Positions 14,601 through 25,600 of a stretch of 64,000 nt of DNA are shown here, piece by piece; positions within the stretch are counted from its first letter, which is position 1; every line of letters begins with the position of its first letter. The stretch spans positions 1 through 64,000 of the forward strand of contig CAJNOQ010000188.1 in NCBI GenBank assembly GCA_905250885.1, given 5' to 3'. A program made the translations under genes and the position numbers. The notes under the pieces were generated by a model, which saw only the letters and a list, made by a program, of their open reading frames with translations, did not search any database and was not told the origin of the DNA. This DNA is from Didymodactylos carnosus. Taxonomy: Eukaryota; Rotifera; Eurotatoria; Philodinida; Philodinidae.

Positions 14601-17206
14601 GTCGGCTACATTACCAATAACAACAAAAACAATTGATCATTCTCATCCACCACTTTTAGAGCACGCAAATGATATAGCTGACGGTAGTATGATTCAGATA
14701 TGTGCACTACCACCGTCAAATCACGATCAATCTCAATTACACTCGTATCCTGTATTCTCATCATCTTCTGTAACATACAAAACACCCGAAACATTTTCAT
14801 TGATATCAAACCATCACCAACTAACTGATCATCATCAAACTAGAATACCAACTTCATCTAGTTCAAATTATAATTCAGATATAACAGTCACAACTTTGAA
14901 TAATACCACTAATGATAACAATAATAATAAAATAAATCTATTGGATAATTCTCAACAAAGACCAATAATCAAAAATCAACAAAGCACTTGTGGTAAGAAG
15001 AGAAAAATATTAGAAAACTTTCGAAAGATTAAGCAGTATTGTGTTCGCAGAAGAACGTCAACATAGAGTAAAAATCAATCGAAAATTTTGCATAATTAAC
15101 TGTTAAACATTTTATGTTTTCTCTTTGTTTAGATACTACAAATGATATGAGAATATTGCCTCAGGAATATGGTTGTAATATTTCAACAATGGAAAACAAT
15201 CAGACATTACAACGTGATCGAGATTTCACTGTTATGGATAATAGTGTAAAACGGCAGAAAATTAGTGATACTAGAACATTGAAGTCAATAAAGACCGAAG
15301 ATGATGAAGATTTTGCGGAAAATATTTTTAGTGATGATGAAAATGATGTGGACCAAACTATTGACCTGGATGGAATTGAAAAAATTTCAGATCATATAGA
15401 AGATACTGTTAATGATGAAGACGAAGAAGAAGATTGGGATGATATTGTTGACAAAGAAGCATATGAAGACAACGAAGGGTAAGTGAATCATTGACATTGT
15501 CCTCTTTAACATTTCTCTCCATTAATGTAGCGTCGTTAGTCTTATCATAATGCTACTCTGAAGACAAAAATATTCTTGATTGAAGGATTTGGATATGAAG
15601 GAAAATATTTCCCATTAAGAAAAAATAGTCTATTATCCTGAAGTCGTAATATCGAATAATAGGAGTATCGGACTACGCATTTTATTACGGTTGTATGCTT
15701 TAGCGGATGGATAATTGCAAAAAAACACATCATTGTTTTCTCTGATCGAACGTTCCTTAAAACTACGCGCGTTATATTTTATTTTAACAGTTCATCGTCG
15801 CTTACCAATCTTTACCTGAATAATACTTCTCATCATATGTTGATATTTGTGAGAATTCTCATTTAGATCCGGAGATGAAGAATCTGCAGAAGAAATCGAA
15901 GATGATGAGGGAACCGAATCAACTGAAGAAATTAGCAATACAATGGAAATAAGGCCAAAACCAATGAATGGTAATGTTGGGATCGATAAATTACCGCTTT
16001 TTTATGAAAAGAGATGGAAAACGGATGGAAAATCGAAAGTTATGGAGGATGAATTCGAAGGTAAAAGGAATAATTATTCTGCCTAAATGTTGCCCGGTTC
16101 TAGTTATACTAATTCTTGTTCACTTGGCTTGTTGTTTTATCTTATCAATGCATTGTTCTTTATTCTATGTGAAAACTATTGATGTTTTGTTTTTTAGATC
16201 ATGATGAAAGGGCTAATCAATATAATGACGATGACAATAATCGAATCTTTCAAAAAAAATATCCGCATAATTTAACAAATGGTTTGTTGAAAATGAATGA
16301 TGGAGTAGGATCAGTACAGGGACAAATTGAAGAAGATGAACTCGAAGAAGAAGCTATGGACGAAGATGATGATATTGCTGTTGTTAGCAGTGATAGCGAA
16401 AATAATCCGGAAAATCATTACAACGAACAGCAAGAATTGCATCCTACACTGATCAATGGGGATAATAATTTACTTCATCCAATGGACACGTATTACATTC
16501 CAACAACCATCAATGGAACTACCGTTTCTAAAGGTTTGTATTAATTGTTAATTCGCCTAAAACAGTCAGTGAAGGTGCTTCTATTTAGTTTCTGATTAAA
16601 CAGAATGTAAATATCCCTAGGACTCACCTCATATCTTAATTTAAAGCTCTAATGACAAATTTTACAAAACAACTAAGTCGTTCTGTTATATTTTGAAGTG
16701 CAAGTTTGGGTATAACGCACATGGTTCGCCAGCGTTTTCGATATGAGTTTAGTACGGAAAATTTTAGGCAGAAAACATTCAGTTGAAAAATTGTAACATG
16801 TGTTTAAGCCCTCACTATTAAACAACTCAAATTTTTTCTGCATAGCTTCGTAAAAAGAGGAGAGAGAAAAGAAGTTGTCACTACTACTTCACTAATCGAA
16901 ACTGGAATGATTTTAACTGAAATCGCGTCACATCAGTTTTATATTTTAGATGTTGATTTGGCCACTGGTCAGTTTGTTAAATCGACAGAAACAACTCAGA
17001 AAACACAAGTAACGGAAACAATAATTGAAACACTTCTGACAACTACCACAAATATAACACAAACTTTTGAAATCTCAGCATCATCGCCAACGGAGAATTG
17101 TACTAATAAAAGTATTAATGTTAATACATCAACAACTGAACCAAATTCACCTTCATCCGTCGACACGGTACGATTAAGTCCAGATGTCGGAGTTCTGGTA
17201 TATTAA
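11635..17206 (+). CDS. PELP1: PELP1/Rix1-like ribosome biogenesis scaffold (5' end not located)
   Basis: Eighteen exons in consistent phase give about 1,051 aa: 11635-11746, 11810-11962, 12025-12099, 12276-12335, 12592-12742, 12801-12927, 12989-13076, 13134-13225, 13291-13380, 13435-13579, 13758-13809, 13874-13929, 13994-14206, 14491-14992, 15133-15478, 15867-16060, 16198-16537, 16846-17206. The first half is a helical RIX1 domain: ECMTIYPKRCPAFLT and QLSVLGPNSGQSG match human PELP1 (ACMTYFPRACG, RLPSLGAGFSQG), and later segments keep the same order. The second half is low-complexity and strongly acidic (Glu/Asp runs in exons 15-17), as in PELP1. The family acts with TEX10 and WDR18 in late 60S maturation in the nucleus. 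It lacks the human proline-rich stretch and ends in a Thr-rich tail. The start codon lies in an exon upstream that I could not identify. Confidence 0.8.
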
Positions 17207-19094
17207 AAATACACAATTCTCAATTTTACTGTTCGTTCTTCGTTCTATACACATACCAAAGATTTTGCATTTCGCTCATATGAGCCCACATCAGCCTCTC
17301 CTTTTGTTTCTCATATTAACTGTGGCGTTTTTTTTCTCTTTTTGATAATTAGAATTGATATTTTCATCTTTCTGCTTCTCCTTAGTATAGTACTTATCAT
17401 CAGTATCCGACAATCGATTAGAAAAAATATTCGAAAGTGACAAGATAATTAGATGTTCTGTCAAGGTATGAAATCATATTTTGAAGTATAAAGACAAATT
17501 TTCATGGCAATAAATGATGGACAAAATTTTTTAGTGAGAAAATTTCGTTGTTGAATACGGATCAAAACTAATAGGAATTCAATTTTAGTTCACTTTTTCT
17601 TCTGCTGCATGTTAAAAAGAAAAACTATAGTTAATAGATGAGTCTTCTGTCTTTCAACAATTTTATTTTAATGGTTTTATCTGTTAAATAATCAGTAGGA
17701 TCTCCACGCTTCGAACGTTTTTTTTATAATTAAGAAAAAACGACTAGGTTGCTGTCGCTACTGAAATAGATTAAGATCAATGAGATACCAATAATGTGGT
17801 AGGTCATTTTATTGATGTCCTTCTATCTTTATCCTCTTTTTTGTTCCCTTTAATTTGATGACTGTTTAAAGTAGCTGTCTGTCACAAATAGCGCATACAT
17901 ACGTTTTTTTCTCATATTCTTACGTGTCTTCATGCATGTCGTGAATAATATACTCGGAGTATATTGAATCGTCCGATCTTGTAAATATTATAGGATAGGA
18001 GTAGTCAATATTCTGATATAATGGGGCATCAAAACACTCATCCCAATATGTTTGATGCATTCGTTTTGATACTATGAGTACACTGTGCTGTGCTACCGGG
18101 GAAAATAGAATTATAAAATTGCTGTCATCTTAATTATCGATTAACTCTGAAGAAGACATTTAGAAGAAGACGAACATCGCCACTTGAAAATAGATGGATA
18201 TATCTTCCTTGTAGCGTGTGCATGCTCTCGTTCAACTTTGTTTTCGCAAAACAATCTATCAATTTCTTTTTATTTACTTTTGCATGCATTAGTGAAATTA
18301 AAAGATTTCTATATCATTTGCGGCATCAGTTGTATATCGATTTGAAATAGTATTTTGGAGGGTCTATTCTATCATATGCATGTTAGGATTTGAAGCCAAT
18401 CAAGTGGTTATCTTTAATGATGTTATGACTATGTTTCTGTTTGTTCTAGGCCGTCAAAGACGCATTAGTCGCAACTGTCCTTTTAGTTGAAGATTTTTAT
18501 GGAGAAAAATGAAAAAACCGGGAGTGACCCACATAACATATATACTTTTTTTGTCTAAATATATTTTTTTTACTCTGTTTTTTTTTGTAGCAGCCTTTAT
18601 TGTAAGTGCTGTTTATGTATTAATAAAGTGCAAAGCTTAAATTTCAAAAATTTCATTTTTGTGTACATGAAACTGTGGAGTGTAAGTGAATTGATTTGTT
18701 GTTGTTCGTTTGTTATAAAACTCCCTCTCTGTATGTGATGATAGCTTTGTTTCTGTGGTTTTCTTTTTTTGTTCAAATATTTCTTTCTTCCTGTGTTATT
18801 TCTTTTTTTCTTTGTTTGTTTTACTCTCTTATCAATTTTGTTCGATAAAACGAAGAAAAAAACCAGAAACGTTAATAAAGTTAGAGAACAGAAAAAAGCC
18901 GCTGAATATTTTTGTAAGAGTTGAAATCTAAGAGCTGTTCATATTCAATACGATGTCAAAAAGAGATAGAGATCTGCTGTTTTCATCATTATGTAGCCAA
19001 GACTTTTGAGTATCTTTTGGCAAAAGAAAATGTTTTCAAAAACGTTTTCGAAATAAGTTTTTCAGAAAATCTTTAGAAAACTTGCTCATAGTCC

Positions 19095-19680
19095 AAGAAT
19101 TTTAAATAACAATATATTCATCTTTTTTATATGTATAGATAACCTAAAGTATCCTCTCTAAAACGGAACTTAAGGAAGGCCTCGTTTGTTATTAATTCAT
19201 TTACCCATGGTAATGGAGCCAATTTAGACTGTTTGCACATGAAGTTAAAAAACTCATAACTCACTCAAAATCAATTCAAATCACTTGAAAGTTTCAGGAT
19301 ATACACTATTCCATATATCCTATATGGTGGACTCCCTGGAAGATTTAGATATACGAAAAAACTACTGAGATTTCCACAGAGATCCTCCAGAAATCTTCTA
19401 ACAGTCCGAATACTTTTCATTCGTTTCATCGCTAGAATCATGTCTATTAGGTAGATTAATGTATATCCTGAGACTTTCAAGTGATTTGAATCGATTTTGA
19501 GTGAGTTTTTTAACTTCATGTGCAAACAGTCAAAATTGGCTCCATTACCAAAAAAACTCCATTACCATGCGTAAATGAATTAATAACAAACGAGGCCTTC
19601 CTTAAGTTCCGTTTTAGAGAGGATACTTTAGGTTATCTATACATATAAAAAAGATGAATATATTGTTATTTAAAATTCTT
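19095..19680. repeat. 586-bp foldback element with perfect ends
   Basis: The outer 50 bases, 19095-19144 and 19631-19680, are exact reverse complements starting AAGAATTTTAAATAACAATA. Pairing continues with few mismatches to about 19308 and 19453, leaving a loop of about 145 bases. No transposase is present and no target-site duplication is obvious. It is probably a young non-autonomous DNA element (MITE or foldback type). Confidence 0.85.
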
Positions 19681-19689
19681 CTCTATCTT

Positions 19690-20790
19690 CAGGCAAATTT
19701 ATTCGTAAAAATCAAATGAGACCTCTTTCAAAGCCGAATTCTTGAAAATCAGTGTATGGTTTAAAGTTCTGATATGTTCAAGTACTGAATGTACATCCTG
19801 TGTTGTTAAACTACATGTTGTTCCATCCTTATTTCAATCTGCTGACAAGCCTACCGACTGTATATTTTCTTACGATCATTGCATTCGATAGCTAAACAAT
19901 CCCGACTTTTCAAAAATTGTCACCTTCCATCTGTTTCCGAAAATGTTGTCCGATGGTTTTATGCTTCTTGAAGATGATTCTACATTTGATGTTTGCCTGT
20001 CGTAGGATTCTTGTGAATTTTCGACAGAATATGAATGACTCATTTATGACTCACAGCTAAAGACCAGATTAAACATTTCTTTACCATCCTGTTTGATGGC
20101 TGTTAATTGAAAATATTGTTCTGCGGTTGACTGCTCCGCTGTTCATATTATTTTTTCTTTGCAAATTACATGCTCCACTGTTCCGTCTACTGGTTTTCTT
20201 TGGTAATCGTTATCTGCGAAGACCGTTTTCAGATGTTCCAACTCTTCATTCAGTGACTGTAGATCTGAACATATTCTTACCGCTCTAGCTACTAGCGAAG
20301 TTACTAAACCGATTTTTTGATATGTTGGCGGATAAACATCCCATTTCAGATACAGATTAGTGGTTATTTGTTTCCAATAGATTCTGGTTTCTATATGGCC
20401 GCCTTTTCTAATCATTAATACATCGAGAAATGCTGACTTTTGATCGGTCTCAATTTCAATAGCGAATTTTATATTCGGATGAAGTTGACTGATTGAATCT
20501 AAAATTCCTAGTACTTATCTTTTGTCACCTTTCATTATTACAAACACATCGTCCACGTACCTCACCCATGTTGATACTTGAGATAATGGTATCGCCGCAA
20601 TTTTTGCTTCTTCCAGATGGCTATTTCACATGCTTATATATATTAATATTTTCTGTTGCAAAAAGATATTCAAAAGTCTTTCTACGTAATGGTGAAAACC
20701 GCAGTTCGCTATCTTCTTTTGTTCTTGTGTTATTTAAAAAATGGCTACGACCATTTCTTTTAACGAACAGACAGTAGTGTTTATTCTTTA
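19690..20790 (-). mobile_element. Penelope-like retroelement remnant (decayed)
   Basis: On the minus strand the translations recall the reverse transcriptase of Penelope-like elements: a YVDD catalytic box, then an IKFAIEIE..FLDV block, then TNLYLKWD..YQKIGLV..RAVRIC. This order is characteristic of Penelope elements (Athena types are known in bdelloids). It is a fossil: only part of the element is present and several breaks interrupt it, so it looks inactive and not very recent. No terminal repeats were delimited. Part of its flank is repeated in inverted orientation at 22360-22521. Confidence 0.7.
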
Positions 20791-21142
20791 ATGCTTATTT
20801 CTTCCAGTCATGAGCAAACTATACACTTTCGCTAAGTTTGCGTTTAGTTCCGTTTTCCACCGACTAGTAAGCGAATTCAAACAGTTCCTCGAACAAGAAC
20901 GATCCCTCCGACAGACGAAAATTAGTTTCGCACTGCACGAACGAGAAAAGTACTCAAACTGATTAAAAGGTTTTTGGCTAACATTTTGCTGATAGGTAGA
21001 GTGGATGACAGTAAGAAAAAGCCTAACTAGATTTCTCTCCATGCGGATTAGTTCCACAGCAAACGCTTGTTTTTGTTAGTTATAGAAGATGTTACATTGG
21101 ACTTATAAATCATATATAAGTTTTTGTTTTTGTCTGGGGCTA

Positions 21143-21733
21143 CCCTATAAAAAAAAAAGGATGCGGCATCCTAAAAAAACAACTGGCAGGGGCCTGCGCA
21201 CCCCTGCCAGCTTTTTTCGATTTGGCAGCGCTGCGCAGGGGTGCCATAACAAAAGAAATTTTGAATGCTGCGAAAGGCCTGCCGCATCATACTAAAATCC
21301 ATTGCTCTAGGATGCCATAAGAATGCCGCATCATAATGGAATCAGTTAGAATAACTTATGGATTCCATTGTGATGTGGCATCCTCACCACATCCTGTAGC
21401 AATGGAATTCGTTGTGATACAGTGTGCGATGCAAAATAAGCTTTTTCTAGGCACTCTTCCATAGAAATGCGTATCTAATCAGCATCTTTTCAGGCAGGGC
21501 AAAATTTCTGAAAATGGCAGCGGTGCGCATTTTTTTGGCATCTGTCCGACATTTTTCTGCAGGAATGCGCATCCACTTGGCATTTTCTTGGCAGGGATGC
21601 GCAGGGATGCTGGAAATGGCAGGGATGAGCATCCATTTGGCATTTTCTTGGCAGGGGTGCGCAGAGATGCCGAATCTGGCAGCCCTGCGCACCCCTGCTA
21701 TTTTGGATTCTGTAATGGTTTTTTTTTATAGGG
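21143..21733. mobile_element. TA-flanked non-autonomous element, GC-rich interior
   Basis: The terminal inverted repeats are CCCTATAAAAAAAA at the left and its complement at the right, flanked on both sides by TA (21141-21142 and 21734-21735). That is the target-site pattern of Tc1/mariner-type insertion. The 591-bp interior is much more GC-rich than its surroundings and is built of short repeated units around GGCAGGGGTGCGCAGGGATG and GATGCGGCATCC. Frames across it are repeat translations, not genes. Confidence 0.75.
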
Positions 21734-21745
21734 TAGTAGATTATT

Positions 21746-22248
21746 CATCATTTTTGAATAAGCAGCAGACTGTAATACACAAAGACAGTCTATGTACACA
21801 TACAAGACAGAACCGAACAAATTTCACTTTTGCACAAAAGTGCAAAAATAAACTTTGACAGTCTGTCATATATGATGCACATCGATTGGGATTGTGCAAT
21901 TACTTAAAGTATTCCAATTACTTTGGAAATTACTTTGGAAATTCCAAACTGTATCACTCTATTTATACGCGTAGTATACAGCCGACCTCTATTTATACGA
22001 GGATTTATGACTAACGCCCATAGTGCTGCCATAACTACTTATTAGTTAGTGTATACTACGCGTATAAACAGAGTGATACAGTTTGGAAAGTAATTGCACA
22101 ATCCCAATCGATGTGCATCATATATGACAGACTGTCAAAGTTTATTTTTGCACTTTTGTGCAAAAGTGAAATTTGTTCGGTTCTGTCTTGTATGTGTACA
22201 TGGACTGTCTTTGTGTATTACAGTCTGCTGCTTTTTTCAAAAATGATG
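21746..22248. repeat. Inner foldback, about 230-bp arms
   Basis: The left arm, starting about 21746 (TTCATCATTTTTGAATAAGC), and the right arm, ending about 22248, are near-identical reverse complements. They include CAGCAGACTGTAATACAC, TGCACAAAAGTGCA, and ACGCGTAGTATACA near the centre. The loop near 21985-22040 is short. The left arm has an extra AAAGTATTCCAATTACTTTGG insertion. No coding content is seen. Confidence 0.8.
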
Positions 22249-22651
22249 CATATATAAGTTATATTTGATATTTTCAGATTTTCGAGTGATTAGGTAGATG
22301 TACCCTGAAAAAACGTTCAACTCTTAAAACTTTTCTATCTTCGAGCTAGAGAGAAAACAAAGTCCACTGTAACATCTTCTATAACTACAAAGACAAGTGT
22401 TTTCTGTGGTACTAAACCGTATGGAGAGAAATCTAGTTAGTCTTTTTCTTACTGTCATTCACTCTACCTATCAGCAAAATATTAGCCAAAAAGCTTTTAA
22501 TTAGTTTGAGTACTTTCCTCGTAAGATATGCAAAAATCGATCTCAAAGAGCTCAAAACATTATCAGACTGACCATCTTTTGGTAATACTCAAGTAACTTT
22601 AATTTTATTTGTCTTACTTTATTTATTATTTATTCGATCATAAAAATTTAT

Positions 22652-25600
22652 TTGTTTCTTATTTCCGATTTTCATATGATTAGACGGTTCTTCAATCATA
22701 CAATTATAAAACGGAAAATGTCTACGGCAACTAATAATATCATCAAAATTGGAACGCATGATGGTCATTTTCATTGTGACGAGATATTTGCTTGTTTTCT
22801 GTTGAAACAATTACCATATTATAAAGATGCTGAAATTATTAGGTACGATAGAAATTTATTTCTCTTAGGAAGATTCTAGATTGGTTGACTGCGGTTGTAT
22901 TAAACGATAAACGAGTTAAATAAAAACAGACAAAATGCTTTTCTAATGAATCAAACGGGATGTAGCGAAAGAAGCTTTGTGATTTATAAAGAGAAAAAGT
23001 CTCTTCATTTTTAAGTAATATTCTATCTTAGTTTTAAACTTGCTTATACTTCTGATATATTTTCCGTATACTGATGTCAAACGGAAAAAAATAAAAAGAA
23101 GAACAACAGAAATACGAGAGATTCCACATGAAAGACACACATGAAAATCTTAATATAGCCTACATATTTCAAATCAGACGTTCTGAATACTCAATTGAGA
23201 CGTTCTCCACCTTTTTTTAAGACTTTCTACATACGAACAGTACGATATTTTTGACATTTTCATAGGTTTTCGAGTATATAACTGTATCTCCTCAATCTGA
23301 GGATCATTTAGGGAGTTACAAAAATCCTAAACTTTTCAAGATGTGACTGCGAATGATGAAATTCAAATTCTATAGACAACTATTTTTTGTTACTGGTAAA
23401 TTCATGTAACAAGGATATTGATATTTTAAACTTGGCTTGTTTGAACTAAATAAATATTGTTTTACAATCGCTTTTTCGTTATAGAAAAGCTCACGCTTTA
23501 GAAACGTGAGCATTTTCATCATTTTCTTTCTTTAACAGCCCTAAACTCGTGTGACTCATAGAGAAATTGTGACAATGAATTTGTCTCTTCTCTGGTTAAG
23601 TATCAGAACAATTAGTAAGTGGATGATTGACTGGTACTGAAGATTGAATCACCGAATTATTTCGTTGACGTCTCAACTATGTGGAGAGAAAGTTACAGAA
23701 AGGCAGTCTCAAGGACTGCAGGCGTAGTAAGGATCAGTTCAAGTTTCCAAGGCTTGAGCTTTTCTGTAAGAAAAAAGCGGTTGTAAAACAATATTTATTT
23801 ATGTCACAAGGACTACTTTAATGATTTTTGTAATGATTTCGTGACTCATTCGTTTGGTATATGTGTGCTTTCGGACTTGGTTGAATGATAGAATAACCAG
23901 TTTTAAAAACTCGCAAGAGATTTATCGTTTGAGGACGAGTCGTGTGGCTTGAAATAACATTTGATTTATGAATGCACGAATATTGAGTTCCAATAGGAGC
24001 GTGGGATGGTGGATCAGCATATAATTCAGAGACGTAGACATATTAGAAAATAGGACTGTCGAAATATGTAGATAGAAGATAAAATCTATGGAAATCTCGA
24101 AAAAAGTGCTCTGAAAAAAACTCTGATGGAAAATAATTTCTGTCAGATCTCACCTTTGCAGAATAAATACCAAAATCTACAAACATTGTGATATATAAAG
24201 TTGTAGACATAGAAAAGTCTTTTTCCTAATTTAGAACACGAGAGCCAGCCAAATTAGCTGTATGTGATACGGTTGTTGATGTTGGCGGTGTGTTTGATCC
24301 GGAAAAAAAACGCTTTGATCATCATCAAAAGTAAGTACATTGATAAATCGAAACGTTTGTTTTCTTAATTTTCAAATTTTTAGAACATTTACTGATACAT
24401 TTCATACATTACGACCAGAAAAGCCGTGGACAATTAAACTATCGAGTGCCGGTCTCATTTATGTCCATTATGGTCGTGATATCATCCAAAAACTGTTATT
24501 ACAAGAAAATATCACAAACGAACGTTTAACTGATATTTTATTTGATAAAATGTACGATTCATTTGTTCAAGAAATCGATGCTATTGATAATGGTATTAAT
24601 ATTGGCGAAAATATGAAGTAAATCATGAAACATTTCTATTATAACAAATTATGCATTATTTTGCCTCGCTATTTAGATACAAAATAAATACAAATCTCAG
24701 TGCTCGGGTTGATTATTTTAATCCAAAATGGAACGATGAAAATCAAGATGAAGAAGGCGGTTTCAGACAAGCGATGAATATGGTTGGAAAAGAATTTTTA
24801 GATAAATTTAATTATTATGTTAAATGCTGGTGGCCGGCAAGAGAATTAGTTGAAAACGCAGTCGCTAATCGTCATACGGTAAATAAAACTTATTTAGAAA
24901 TAAAAAAAGAAGGATGAATTAGATAGTCAGTTTAACTAACTGCATATCTTCATGACTTTTTCTAAATAGATTGTTGCACAGGCCAGGCTTCCCGATCAGG
25001 GGGCCCTGGAAATTTTTTTGACTTTCTGCCAAAAATTTCGAAAACTTTTTTTCGCCAGCCACTTTCTGCGAAGCAAAATTTTTAGCCCCTTCCATCCCTA
25101 AGCTGCCCTCCCCTGATCGGAACTCTGACATCGGCTGTGGATCCGAGAGGTTAAAGAGGCATCAACATAAGATTGCCAAAGTCAAAGGCGTGACAACACT
25201 ATAAATGTTACGCCTTGAGAGAGGAAAGTAGACTAGATGCCAACTACTCTGCAGGCAGATTGGAAACCCAACCAAGTGAAATGTTTATTAGAAACACTTT
25301 AGACACCGTTTAGATCCCTTAACATAGGGTTAGAACCAGGGATCTCAAATTCGGTGACTCATGGGGGACAGAACAAAGGAATCACCATGACAGTCTTTGT
25401 TCTGTTTCCCATGAGTCACCGAATGTGAGACCCTGATTAAAACCTTGCAGTGCTCTAGTAGTAAACATATTTATGCATTCTATTGATAGTAATGTCTCAG
25501 ACTATAAATGCGTCAAACTATACAGCTGATAGGTAACACGTGACTGCATACTGTTCATACTGAACGTATATGAAGTGTTACGTGACAATTAATTATCTCA

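Larger units (their letters stand above)
20942..22521. repeat. Outer inverted repeat, about 160-bp arms
   Basis: Positions 20942-21104 and 22360-22521 are inverted copies at roughly 85-90% identity by eye, sharing CTGATAGGTAGAGT and TAGATTTCTCTCCAT. They enclose both the TA-flanked element (21143-21733) and the inner foldback (21746-22248). The left arm adjoins the Penelope-like remnant, so the arms may be pieces of that element or of a larger composite. Confidence 0.65.
17207..22651. other. Transposon-rich intergenic region
   Basis: There is no host gene in this 5.4-kb stretch. 17207-19090 is AT-rich flank of PELP1 with T-runs and nothing I recognise. From 19095 to about 22521 it is almost wholly mobile-element remains, listed individually. 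22522-22651 is the MYG1 upstream region. Confidence 0.6.

Noticed and set aside
15114-15482. Separate 122-aa acidic protein
   Set aside because: It is an internal exon of the PELP1 gene: splice sites at 15133 and 15478 keep frame with both neighbours.
21447-21858. Overlapping frames of 81 and 114 aa on both strands
   Set aside because: They are translations of the GC-rich tandem units of the TA-flanked element, not genes.
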